The notes beneath the pieces were generated by a model that was given only the letters and a program-made list of their open reading frames with translations, had not been told where the DNA came from and did not search any database. This document shows positions 34,973 through 46,715 of a stretch of 64,000 bases of DNA, in pieces. The stretch comes from Lantana camara. Its lineage: Eukaryota > Streptophyta > Magnoliopsida > Lamiales > Verbenaceae. The first letter of the stretch is position 1. Each line of letters begins with the position of its first letter. The stretch is from contig CM074855.1 of the NCBI GenBank assembly GCA_037501455.1, forward strand, positions 56,303,001-56,367,000, given 5' to 3'. Both the position numbers and the translations under genes were made by a program.

Positions 34973-36181
34973 TGTAACGCCCTAGTTTTTATGTAGTACA
35001 ACATAACGTATGTGTTTAACAAATTGTGCGAAATAATTATTTATACGTGTTTTATATATTTAACTTTATTTTAAATACATTAAATGTTGATTACTTTATT
35101 TTAATGTTATTAATATCATATATATTTTTATATATATATATATATATATATGTTAACTGTGGTATGAATTGTTTAATAAATTTGCATGAACTTATGCAAT
35201 TCATGTTAATTAATTATGCGTGCATGTATTTATAAATTATATAAGTATGTGATTTTTCATTAATTGTAATATTATGAATTTTATTGTTGCATTGTTTATG
35301 AGCCCCCTTTTACGTGCTTCGTTTCTAATTAATTTGATACCGAAATTTCGTGCAAATTTAATATGTTGGACTTATATGTATCTTGTGTATGAATATATGT
35401 TCGTTTCATGTTTTAGGATTTAATTGATTGAGTTTTGGAATATTTGAATAATGATATCAAGTTTTTAGGTTGGAGTTTTAAACGTTTAAATCCTTTTCGA
35501 ACCGTTTGTGATTTGTTTAACTCCGTTTTCAATTCCGATTTTTGTGCCAACTTGGTATACTTGAATTATGTGAGTTATGAATGTGTTTGCATGCTCGTTT
35601 TATGTTTTCGTGCTCGTTTGTCGAAGTTTTAAACCTTTGGTACTTGACGAGGGACATGAGGGCCTAACTAGTTTTAGCGCACCTCGTGTTCCGGAGGCCA
35701 TAACTTGAGCTCGGGAATTCGGATTTGAATTCCGGAAGATGCCTCGGACTCATGACGAAGAAAGGAAACTTTTGAACCTAGTTTGGTATTTTTATAATCC
35801 CATTTGGACCCTCGATTTTCGCCCGGAACGAACAGCTTGTACGAAAGCCACCATCTTTGACTAGTCTTGTACTTGTGGGTCCAATTTAACCATACTCAAG
35901 CCTTAACCCTTGGTTTATTGACCCTAACTCAGCTCTCTCCCTCCCTTACCTGTTGCATATCGAGCCACACACCCAAAAGAGGAGAATGAGCTGCTGAAAA
36001 TGGAGAAGAAGAAGAGAAAGAAGAAACCCCCTTTCCATGGCTTGTGATTTTGAAGCTTGATCTTCTCCATACTTCTTCATATCTTAAAGGTAAGCATATT
36101 TATGTATTCTCCTCTCTTTTATGCTTCATTTGATCCTTGAAATTCATGATATGCATCTGATTTATTAAGGGTATGAAAGCT
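34973..36181 (+). repeat. Element E 3' LTR, first part
   Basis: Starts TGTAACGCCCTAG and runs 1209 bp until Gypsy-B interrupts it after AAGCT (36177-36181). It continues at 56338. The whole LTR would be about 3941 bp. It contains a TA repeat near 35135-35150 and no gene. Confidence 0.9.
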
Positions 36182-38510
36182 TGTAGCACACGTAGGGCCA
36201 CATCCCCCGCACCATAATCCGAACCCGAATACGAAATGGAATGTCCGCACCCGAATCCGAATCATAGCGAACGGGAGACCAAACACACACACTAGGCTAG
36301 GCGGAGCTAAACCAACAACGAAACAGAGTGCGCGGAAGCAATAAATAAAACCATAAACAGAATCATCACATATATATACGTAGGTACCAACTCACACCTA
36401 TCCATATAGTATTTACATATAAGTACCAACGCATCACTTACAAAAGCCATCCCGGCTCGAACAAAATAATCAGTAGGTATATACAAATCATAGCTGCATA
36501 ACTACAAAATAATAAAGTGCAAGAAGGTAAATGCACCTAACGAGACCTAGACTGACAAGTGCATAAAGCAGACACACTTCTCCGCCTAGCTCACGCTCCC
36601 AAAACCTGCAACTAAAAGAGTAAACGAGGAGTCAGTCAACTGACTGAGTGAGGGGGCTAACGCACACCCACACCCTACATATATATAGAGCAGAGCACAA
36701 AGCAAAGGCGAAACTATGAACCGGAATAGGTTTTACAAGCTAAAACTTTCCAAAACAAATACATATACTTTAAAACATTTCATAAACACTATCCCGATTC
36801 ATACTTCTCAATCATACACAACAAACATAATGCTCGGCGAGAACGAGCTTCCAACCTTTACTCCTCAGAACAAACAAAACAGAAATCATACATATCAACC
36901 TCTACTCCGTTGATGGAAGAGCCACCGGCGGCCCTAACCATCCATACATATACAGACTCACGAGGGGTAGCGAACCCACATCGTGCCCTCCCCGGTTTTT
37001 ACGCCGAAGGCATCGAAATATCACACCTTCCCAAACTCCCAGGGGTCGCGTGTGATATATCGGATGGAGACTACGCACAGGCCGAACCTCGACGGCCCGA
37101 ACCGTCCCGAGGGTTCCTTACCCGTAGCTCCTTGGATCCACACATACAAATCATATCATATCACATGCCAAATCTTTCATGGCGATCTCGCTAACAGAAT
37201 CGTAAAGCTTTTCCAAAATATAGCTTACATAGGCTTACTTAATATCTTTTCCCCAAAGCAAAGTTGTTCACAAGATCATAAACATATTCTAATCAACACA
37301 TACATATCTATATATATAATATATAGTCACATGCACGGCTTGAAAACATCACATAAGGCTTTAGGTCACTTTAGCTAATAAAAATCCTAAACCTCACCTT
37401 GTGCGTGACCAAAATATGAGCAGACGTGAACCTACGCCTCGGGCTCGTCAACTGGAACCTCCTCTGTAAAGAAAACACGAAAGCCCAAGACTTAGACTCT
37501 ATATGAACCAAATAGGACGCTCGGCAAAATGCATGGTTCATATTCAAGATAAAATGTCACGATTAATTCATAAAATTCACAAAAATCATATCACACATGC
37601 TTAATTACAATTTAATTATGCAAAACAATCAAATTATACAATTAAAATGCAAAAGAAAAGCATTTAAAATCATACAAATGCATAACTAAATCAAAGGAAA
37701 GAAATGGCAAAATCCACCCTAGCGGATTTTTCCAAAGGGAAAAATCCACCCCCATGGATTTTTCCCAAGCTACTGCCTCAAATCCACCCTCGCGGATTTT
37801 TCCAAAAGGAAAAATCCACGATCGTGGATTTGCTCCAGTAGAACGGGTTCCGGCCCTGGGAACGACCGTTCCCGTTCCCAGTACAAACTGGGAACGGTCG
37901 TTCCCACTCTCGGGATGAACAGTACCGAGCCTGGGAACGGTCGTTCCCAGTTTAAAACTGGGCGGGAACGGCCGTTCCGGCCTGGTTCGAAGTCTGGAAC
38001 AGAAAATATTTTCACAGAAACAGGGGAAGCTCATTTAAGAGCCAAAAATGGCCAAAATTCAATCCCAAGAGTTGCCACAACCTCCCAAAATGCACAAACA
38101 AATCACATAGTTCATGCTTGACAATTAAACACTCAAATAACTCAATAAAACGGACTAAAAAGGCATGATCAAAGGATTGAAACTTCAAGCTAAAATCATG
38201 ATCAACAATCAATACTCCACCAACCATGGCTTGAAATGCAATAAATGCAACTTATATAGCATATACCACTCATATATGAAGCTAAAGATCAAACACTTCA
38301 AGTAAAGAGCACATATCCAAGTTTTTAGATAAACCCTTACTATTCACGTAGGGAAGCAAAGGCATGCAAAACTCACTCCAAACTCAGAGATTAAACCATG
38401 GAAACGACAAGCACGACGAGAGGATTCCGAAACCTACCTAAGTTCGAGAAAAGGCGAAGAAACGGGAGAGATATCGGCTTGGAAAGTTGGATGATCAAAC
38501 TTGAGGGTTT
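36182..38510 (-). repeat. Gypsy-B 3' LTR, outer segment
   Basis: Matches 53690-56018 nearly perfectly. It holds a TATA-like box near 36680-36687, a hairpin near 36632-36647, a conserved block at about 37020-37075 and a palindrome array (37708-37990). The target duplication GGTTT of Copia-2 is 38506-38510. Confidence 0.95.
37708..37990. repeat. Palindrome array in Gypsy-B 3' LTR
   Basis: This is the second copy of the array described at 55216-55498. It has several AAATCCAC...GTGGATTT and GGGAACG...CGTTCCC palindromes, including the perfect 20-bp AAATCCACGATCGTGGATTT. Confidence 0.9.
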
Positions 38511-39658
38511 TGTTAGGAATAGTGCCCTAAAAAGCCGATTGTATATCCGCTTTGTGCTTTTTCTTATTGTAATCACAGACAATCTTTGAATGAAATAACG
38601 AATTGAGGCAACACTTCTTTATATGCTCTTGTTTGGTATGCGTTTACTTTAGCTGTGCATGTATGAGAACTCCCCTAATCCTGATGACTATAGGACTCTA
38701 CCATTTAGGTGAAATGGTTCATGAAACGAGCCCTATATCACATAAGTCATGATTAGTAAAATACTCCAAGCCGATGAGTCCTACAGACAGTGGGAGTGTC
38801 AACCTGACTCCTCTAAGGCTTGCTTGTGGGATCACGCCCTTAAGAAGGACCACCTTGTTTCATGGAGGTGCAAAGTGTATAGTTGATACGTGCGTGATAC
38901 ATGAGGGTGCTTACTTTAATAAGTAAGTTCACTGAGGTGCCCCGTGTGAGAACATTCCTAAATGGGAAAGGAAGTTTCTATTTCAGGAAATGGAAACTTC
39001 CAGATTAGGAAATATCTCACGAGTCATTGATGTGATTAATTGATCCTTAGACTTGAGGTTCCTTGTCACTTTATGAGTTAACTCTGTAGTCTTAGGTATA
39101 AGCTTTAAAGGGTGTCGCCTTAGACAACTGATTCAAGGCTTATGCTGGGGCTGCACAAGTGATTCATGAAAGTGAATGAGAATCAAGAAAGGACCTACAC
39201 TTGCATTTGCAAGGTGATCTCTTATTGTGTAAGTCATTCATATGCCATATGGAGTCCTTGGCCAAGGCAGTAGATCAAGACATCAAGAAAAGGGTTTCTT
39301 GGATTGAGATCAAATGGATATGAAATGCACTTAGCTTTAAGACTGGATTATTAGGGTTCTGATTATTCCCTTGCCCTAGATCTTGGTTGAGAGATAGTAA
39401 GTAGGAGGATTGTATCTCACATGATTCAATGACTTAAAGGTTCTGTCGAATCCGAACATTCCAATTCAGCTAGGGGTTAAACACCTGTTGCTAGACTATG
39501 GTCGTTTAATCTGTGGACTGATTAATTAATTAGTGAATTAATTAATTGGGGTCACTGCTAATTGAATTGAGAACCTAGAGGGTCACACACAACAACTTGG
39601 TTACATGAGTTGAGGCTTGAAAATGATTAAACGAGTTAATCGGACCAAGAGGGTTCCA

Positions 39659-39726
39659 CACGTGTGAATTCACACGTGTGGATCACGTGAGTGACACGTG
39701 TCACTGTGACACGTGTCACACACGTG
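39659..39726 (+). promoter_or_regulatory. Six CACGTG (G-box) cores in Copia-2 5' LTR
   Basis: CACGTG occurs at 39659, 39673, 39684, 39695, 39710 and 39721, mostly within longer palindromes such as GACACGTGTC. G-boxes bind plant bZIP and bHLH factors in stress, hormone and light responses. They lie about 340 bp upstream of the predicted TATA box. The 3' LTR repeats them at 47864-47931. Confidence 0.65.
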
Positions 39727-40066
39727 TATATATATATATATATTATATATATATTAAATAATTAATTAGTTAATTATTTAATAGACTTTGGTTTAATTTT
39801 GAATTAAAAAGAAAGTCTAATTTTGGAGAAAATAATCTAGTTAATTAATTATGAATTAATTAATTAGATAAAATAAGTTATTTATTTTATAATAAATAAA
39901 GTATAAAATTATCCAAAAATAGTTTGGATATTTTTTAAGCTCTCTTCAAAGTTGACTAGAATTAGAATTCAAAGTCAAGGTTGAAAATACTTGATCCTCA
40001 AGTAATAGGAGAGAGGGACCAAAATCCTAGCCCATAAAGGACTAGGAATTTCGGCACTCCCTTGCC

Positions 40067-40092
40067 TATATATAGGGGAGCTCGAGCTCCCC
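40067..40092 (+). promoter_or_regulatory. Predicted Copia-2 core promoter
   Basis: TATATATA at 40067-40074 is followed directly by the 18-bp perfect palindrome GGGGAGCTCGAGCTCCCC (40075-40092). The expected transcription start is close to 40098. The pair is repeated in the 3' LTR at 48272-48297 and in Copia-1. Confidence 0.65.
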
Positions 40093-40462
40093 TTTAGAGC
40101 TAATAGACAATTCTTGGTTCATGTGTTGAACACCTTCCTTTCTCCAAGATTAAATTAAACCCTAGGTTAAGCCCAAACACTAACTAGAGAACTAGCATCC
40201 TTACTAGTTAGATTGTGATCAAGTTGGTGGACTTTCTCTAGAGACTTCAAGTTAGAAGTTTGAAGATTCGAGCTTTACCAAGGAGAGGGGATCAAGCCGC
40301 GTGAAGAGCGTTCTTGGGTGGCTTGAAACGCTTCAAGAAAGAATAAAAGAAAAGTAAGTTTTCTATCTTTACGAATTTGGTTACACGATTGCGAGTCCTA
40401 GATCCTTTTGTTGGGAAAAATTTTTAAATTCCGCTGCTTTCTGATTCGTGTTTTCCAACAAG

Positions 40463-40476
40463 TGGTATCAGAGCCA
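40463..40476 (+). other. Copia-2 tRNA-Met primer binding site
   Basis: TGGTATCAGAGCCA begins two bases after the 5' LTR and is complementary to the 3' end of plant initiator tRNA-Met, the usual minus-strand primer of copia elements. Confidence 0.95.
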
Positions 40477-40741
40477 CCTCGTTAATCGTGTTTCTGATTC
40501 GTCTCAATTATTCTGAATTTGGTAGAAATTCTTAGGCTTAGATGCGAATTAGGTATTCATGAGTTCTTTTAGAAAGCCTGAATTACGAAACTGTAATTTT
40601 TCCTGAATTTCTAAAACTGTTTTCTCAAATCGTGTTTTTGAAAAATTGTTTTAGTTGAAATTTGTTTAAATCGAATTTTTTAATTTTGGATTGAAACGGG
40701 TTTTGGAGAAACCCGGAAATACGAAACGGGACACGAAAAGA

Positions 40742-41070
40742 ATGGGATTGGGCGTGCTAGCACGTCGCACGCCCAAACCCCATTACCGCCGCCCAGCCCT
40801 CCCGCATCCGCGCGGGAGGCCTCCCCGCCCGCCTAGGCGCCCTGCTCGCCTGTCCCGCAACCGTGCGGGACAGCCGCCTGCTCCTCCCGCAACCGCGCGG
40901 GAGCGCCCGCCCAGGGATGGGCGGGACTGCCTGCCCGCGCCGCACATCTGCGCGCAAGGGCGCGCCTGGCGCGCGCACTCTGGCGGCAATCGCTGCCGGC
41001 TGTGCGCAGCGCTGGCGCGCGCCTAGCGCGCGCTCCTGCACGGCGGGCGGGCGATCCCGCGTCATGCCGG
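40742..41070 (+). repeat. GC island with stem-loops in Copia-2 leader
   Basis: About 330 bp of very GC-rich sequence in an AT-rich element. Stems of type TCCCGC...GCGGGA occur at 40798-40819, 40851-40872 and 40882-40903. Another stem, GGCGTGC/GCACGCC, lies at 40751-40773. Many GCGCGC words follow. The three similar stems have changing loops and flanks. Confidence 0.85.
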
Positions 41071-42251
41071 GCCCGTGCATTCGTGTTTTCGTGTTTCGTG
41101 TTTTTCGGTCCGAAAAATCCCGATTTAATTTTATTTTAATTTTATCTTTTAAAATCAGTTTTGGTAAAATAAAATTATTTTAAAATTTTGATTAAATTGG
41201 GATTTTTGAGAAATTAAAGCGATTTGGTTTTTTGGAAAAATTATGAATATTATTTTCTGAAAATAATGAAAGAATAAAATTATTAATTTTGGAAATTAAT
41301 TGGAATTTTATTAGTTTAATGTTTTTCGGGTTTTATTGAAAAGGCTCTTGAACAAGAATTGCATCTAAGTCGTGTTTTGAGTCATTAGGACTTGAAACGA
41401 GAATTTTAATTTATTGGCTAAATTTAAATTCTCGCAAAAGCATGTTAGGTGATCATGGGTTTAGATCTATGTATGGTTTTAATTTATGCACATGAATGGT
41501 TTCAATTGGGGTTGGAGCCCTATAGTTGCGTTTTTCAATTGAGGTTGGAGCCTCACTTATGTGCGTACTGTTATGTGATTTATTATGTGGCTTTCCATAT
41601 TACTGTTTTTGAGGCCGGGGTATGCCCCGTGTAATTGTCTAAGGCCAATATGAAGATTGAGCCTTATTACTTTATGTCTTTTTCTTTTTATTGTAATTTG
41701 AGAGTAGAGATAGGTGGTGAGGTTTTATTTTCATTTTGGAGACAATGCACCCATGGAGTAAGATGGACCACATTCAAGTAACAAGGAGGCCATAAGTGAA
41801 GACCCCTCAAAATGTTAGGGAGGGGAATCTCAATTGTTAAATGTAATAGAGATAGGGCTCGTATTTTGTTACCGCTTTCCCTTATGTGATTTGAACTGTT
41901 TATGTGGCATGTATGTTAGAACTTGTGATTGTGGAGTGGCTCCCACATATCACGCATAAGATAGGTAGAACCCATGATCATTACATGTTAGTATCATGCT
42001 AGGACATGTTATCTGTTTATGTGCTTGTTTGAAATGCATTTAAGTGTACTTGCATTAATCAAGACTAATAAAATTGGATAACATATATGTTGGTGAGGTC
42101 GAACCGGACAACTCTCCGGTTGATTCGAAAATTCCCATTAAATATTAAGCTAATTTCGAACAAATAGGTGTTTAATTCGAGATGCAAGTTTTGAATTAAA
42201 TTCCTAGCATTCCATCAATAGGTTTTAAGTTTAGTAAGTAAAGCTAGTTAT

Positions 42252-42573
42252 TGTCCGCGAGTCGTGGGATAGCTAGTGGAGCTTACTAGTTCTTAGTTAC
42301 CTAATTGATCATTTTAAATGATCAATATTTCGTGGTCAATTTTGGCAAGGGCGATGTCCGCGAGTCGTGGGTCGTTCGAACTAAGTTTTGGTCATGATCT
42401 TATGATTGATGGGTCTAGCTTAACACCTAAGTAAATATGGATGTCGCACGAGTCGTGGGTCCATATTGAAAGATAGGTGATGCAAAAACAATTACTGAGA
42501 GTTCTAAAGGTGTTAGAATTGGTAAGTTGTACCTACCTAGGGTTCTTACTTAGAATGTCCGCGAGTCGTGGGT
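42252..42573 (+). repeat. Fourfold leader motif ATGTCCGCGAGTCGTGGGT
   Basis: Copies lie at 42252-42270, 42354-42372, 42441-42460 (with one base inserted and one changed) and 42555-42573, spaced about 90-115 bp apart. Three are also kept in the older Copia-1 leader. Conservation of the motif amid changing spacer suggests a function at RNA level. Confidence 0.85.
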
Positions 42574-42778
42574 TCGAGGTAAAATGCCTAGGATCTTAGT
42601 ACCCATTGGGAAACGTGTTCCTCTTAGATCTTTGGGAATTCTAGATCTTTGAAAAACAGTGGGAGCTACAATAGATTAAAGACCTTATCTTTTGTATATC
42701 GTTATAATTCAGCATGCTCACTAGTTCTCTGTTTCACCATTTAGGTCGTAGATTCTGTGATTCTCTACGTGTTTTGAA

Positions 42779-45700
42779 ATGGCAACCAAAAACCCTCTTG
42801 TATCGATCCTCGAGTCAAACAAGTTGACTGGTCCCAACTATTCTGATTAGCTGAGGAATCTAAAAATCATTTTAGATTCTGAGAAGAGAACTTATGTTCT
42901 CTTCGAAGGGGAGCCTACTCCTGAAGGGGAGGCTCCCACTCGGGCCGAGCGGGACGCGATTCAGAAGTGGAAGGATGATAATCTCCAAGCCCGTTGTCTT
43001 ATGTTGGCTAACATGTCTCCGGACTTGCAAAGACAACATGAGGCCATGGAATTTGCTTGGGAGATTTACGACCACTTAGAGCAACTTTACCGCCCTCATG
43101 AACGTGTTACAAGGTATAACACTTCAAAGGAATTATTCCACTTGAGAATGAGGGAAGGTTCAAGTGTCCATGAATATGGACTCAAGTTTCTTGCCCTTAC
43201 TGAGAAACTTGCCTCCATGGACATGCCGCTGAAAGATGAGCTTTCAGTGGATTTGTTGCTAGCTTCGCTCCCACCATCATTCAACCCATTTGTCCTTAAC
43301 TTCAACATGAATCATGCTGGTGCTACTGTAGCTGAGCTGATTAGTCAGCTTGTGACTGCTGAAAGCACGATCAAGAAGGACAATAAGGTTTTGATGGTGA
43401 ATGCTCCATCTTCCTCTTCTGGGCCTTCTAAAGGTAAGGGCAAGAAAGCCCAAAAGAAGAAGAAGAAACCCCTTAGGCCCACTGGTGGCATTTCGAAGGG
43501 GAAGGCCCAAAAGAAGAAGCGTGATCAGAAAGAGGATGTTTGCTTCCATTGTGGCAAAGCGGGACATTGGAGGAGAAACTGCCCAGAGTACAAGGCTACT
43601 CTAAAGAAAGGTATCTTTCTCGTTGAAGTAAATCTTTCTATTAATTCTAGTTCTTGGGTACTTGATACCGGTTGTGGAACTCATATCTGTAATGATGTAC
43701 AGATGCTAAGTGAAGTCCAACAACTCAAAGAAGGAGAATGTGTCTTGAAGATCGGCGATGGCTCAAACGTTGAAGCTCGAGCTTTAGGCACAATTAGATT
43801 AGATTTAGGTAGTTTTGAGTTAGTATTAAACAAAGTCCTTTATGTACCGAGCATTATTCGTAATATAATTTCAGTTCCAATATTAGATTGCGAAGGTTAT
43901 GAAACTTATATTAAGAATGGTAAATACTTTATCAAACGGAACAACTCTTCCGTTCATATCGGTACTCTAAGTAATGGACTTTACCTAACTCAAAATATCA
44001 ATATTATGAATATACAACGAGAAACAAAGCGTAAGAGAGATGACAAAGTTTCAGCTCCCTTATGGCACGCTAGATTAGGACACATTTCCAAGAACAGAAT
44101 TAGCAAGATAAACACTTTAGGATCATTCTCTGAAAATGATCTCAAAGAGTTAACTTCTTGCGAATCCTGTCTCAAAGGAAAAATGTCCAAAGTTCCTTTT
44201 AAAGGAACTGTGGAACGTGCCTCTAAGGTTCTGGATTTGATCCATACTGATGTTTGTGGACCGCTTAGTGTAAGCACAAGAAACAATCATCAGTATTTCA
44301 TAACCTTCACTGACGACTTTAGTCGGTATGGTTATGTATACTTAATGAAGTATAAATCTGAAGCTTTTGAGAAATTCTTAGAATTTCAAAAGGAGGTTGA
44401 GAACCAAACTGGTCACAAGATCAAAGCACTTCGATCTGATCGAGGAGGCGAATATCTTAGTGAAGAATTCCTTAATCATCTCAAAGGTAATGGGATTATC
44501 TCTCAGTGGACTCCTCCGGGAACTCCTCAGCTTAATGGAGTTTCTGAGAGAAGGAATCGAACCCTACTTGATATGGTTCGTTCCATGATGAGTTTCACTG
44601 ACTTACCGCCTTCTTTCTGGGGTTATGCCCTAGAAAGTGCAGCAAAGATTTTGAATCTTGTTCCCTCTAAGTCAGTCCCTAAAACGCCCTATGAAATGTG
44701 GCATGGTAAAATCCCTAGTTATTCTTACTTAAGAATTTGGGGTTGTCCTGCTTACGTGAAGAGGACAGTGGGAGATAAGTTAGAATCTCGTTCTAACTTA
44801 TGCTACTTTGTAGGTTATCCTAAGGAATCCATAGGATACTACTTCTATGATCAATCTGAACAAAAGGTGTTTGTTTCCAGAAATGCCACTTTTCTTGAGG
44901 AACCGTTCCTTAAAGAAAAGAAAGGCAAGATCATAGAATTAGAAGAAGTACAAAGTGACCCCATACCACCCACTGAAGAAACGTCCCACTCTGATCAACT
45001 ACAACCAATCACGAATTTCGATACACATGTAAATCCTCCTCTAAGGCGTTCTGAACGTACTCCTAGACAGCCGGAGAGATGGTATGGATTCTTCCATGAA
45101 ATCTCTCAAAAGGATAATGATCCTTTGACATATAAGGAGGCACTTTCAGATTCTGACTCTGAACAGTGGATAGAAGCCATGAAATCCGAAATGGATTCCA
45201 TGAACTCCAACCAAGTTTGGACCTTGGTAGATTTGCCTGATGGGGTCAAACCCATAGGTTGCAAATGGATCTTTAAGAGAAAGCTTGGAGTTGATGGAAG
45301 CATTGCAGCCTACAAAGCAAGACTGGTTGCAAAAGGATTCACTCAGAGACCCGGCGTGGACTTTGACGAAACCTTTTCACCAGTTGCAATGCAAAAGTCC
45401 ATTCGAATCATGCTTGCCATTGCTGCATATTATGACTATGAGATATGGCAAATGGATGTGAAAACTGCCTTTCTCAATGGTGACATTGACAAAGACATTT
45501 ATATGGAGCAACCCATAGGTTTCACATTCAGTGGGAGTGAGCAAAAGGTTTGCAAACTCCAAAGGTCAATCTATGGATTGAAACAGGCTTCTAGGAATTG
45601 GAACATTCGATTTGATGAATCGGTCAAAGCGTTTGGCTTCATCCAAATTTCGAATGAGTCATGTGTGTATAGAAAGGAATTGGAGACCTCAGTGCAATTC

Positions 45701-46699
45701 TTAGTACTTTATGTTGATGACATCCTTCTTATTGGGAATTCGAAGGATGACATGAAAGTGACTAAGTTATGGTTATCGAACCAATTCGAGATGAAAGATC
45801 TTGGTGATGCGTCCTATATCCTTGGAATTAAAATCTATAGAGATAGATCTAGAAGGTTAATAGGACTATCACAGTCGATGTACATTGACAAAGTATTGAA
45901 GAGATTCAATATGGAGTCAGCAAAGGTTAAGAACCTTCCTATGAGTGTAGGAACATGTCTTTCAAAGAAGATGTGTCCTAAGACTAACCTTGAGAAGGAA
46001 AGAATGACTCATACACCTTATGCATCAGCAATAGGTAGCATAATGTATGCAATGTTATGTACTCGACCGGATGTGGCTTATGCACTTAGTGTAACAAGTC
46101 GTTTCCAATCTGACCCTGGAGATGGTCACTGGGCTGCCGTGAAGAATATTCTTAAGTACTTGAAAAGTACTAAAGATTTATTCTTAGTTTACGGAGGTCA
46201 GAAAGATCTTACTATCGAAGGATACTGCGATGCAAGCTTTGCATCTGACTTAGATGATTTTAAGTCAATGTCAGGATACATTTTCTGCCTAAACGGCGGA
46301 GCAGTGAGTTGGAAGAGTTCCAAGCAAACTACCACTGCTGATTCGACCACTGAGGCCGAATACTTAGCTGCAAATGATGCAGCTAAGGAAGGTGTTTGGA
46401 TTAGAAACTTCATTCAAGAATTGAATGTTGTTCCTAGCATGAAAGACCCCATTACTGTGTTTTGTGACAACACTGGGGCGGTTGCTCAAGCAGGAGAACC
46501 AAGATCTCACCAACGGACCAAGCACATTATGAGGAAGTATCACCTAATCCGTGATATTATCAAAAGAGGAGATGTGCTAATTGAGAGGGTCACATCAGCA
46601 GAGAACGTGGCAGATCCACTTACTAAACCCCTTAGTCGAGAAGCTTTCCAAGGTCATCTTCAGAAGATGGGACTTAGAGTAGCTTTAGAATGGCTTTGA
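42779..46699 (+). CDS. Copia-2 Gag-Pol polyprotein, one premature stop
   Basis: The frame runs from the ATG at 42779 (same start as Copia-1 gag) to TGA at 46697-46699, 1306 codons. A single in-frame TAG at 42848-42850 (codon 24) interrupts it where Copia-1 has a Trp codon. From the next Met at 43001 the frame is open for 1232 residues. Counted from 43001: capsid region to about 120, Lys-rich linker 145-177, CCHC knuckle CFHCGKAGHWRRNC at 181-194, protease DTGCGTHIC at 222, pre-integrase zinc domain 356-390, integrase triad D417, D480, E516 (D35E spacing), RT with YVDD at 904-907, and RNase H with D1077 and E1118. All catalytic residues looked for are present. It encodes particle assembly, cDNA synthesis and integration. 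Confidence 0.95.
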
Positions 46700-46700
46700 C

Positions 46701-46715
46701 GGGCAAGTGGGAGAT
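46701..46715 (+). other. Copia-2 polypurine tract
   Basis: GGGCAAGTGGGAGAT lies between the stop codon and the 3' LTR and matches Copia-1. Confidence 0.85.

Larger units (their letters stand above)
38511..40460 (+). repeat. Copia-2 5' LTR
   Basis: Starts TGTTAGGAATAG and ends TTTTCCAACA. It contains the G-box cluster at 39659-39726, an AT repeat right after it, and the predicted core promoter near 40067-40092. Confidence 0.97.
40477..42778 (+). other. Copia-2 long untranslated leader
   Basis: A stretch of 2.3 kb between primer site and gag ATG. It has three parts: a GC-rich structured island (40742-41070), an AT-rich middle, and a 3' part with four copies of a 19-bp motif (42252-42573). The 111-codon Pro/Arg-rich frame over the island is not supported as a gene. 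Retrotransposon leaders usually hold dimerisation and packaging signals, which could be what these structures are. Confidence 0.8.

Noticed and set aside
36910..37378. 94- and 131-codon ORFs, repeated at 54418-54886
   Set aside because: LTR sequence present twice, with overlapping frames and no domain.
40463..40476. tRNA gene signals
   Set aside because: The matches at 40463, 30854, 53670 and 62680 are only 12-14 bp, complementary to the tRNA 3' end, and sit next to LTRs. They are primer sites.
40691..41183. Arg/Pro/Ala-rich ORFs on both strands
   Set aside because: They come from the GC-rich structured island in the Copia-2 leader, where high GC removes stop codons on all frames.
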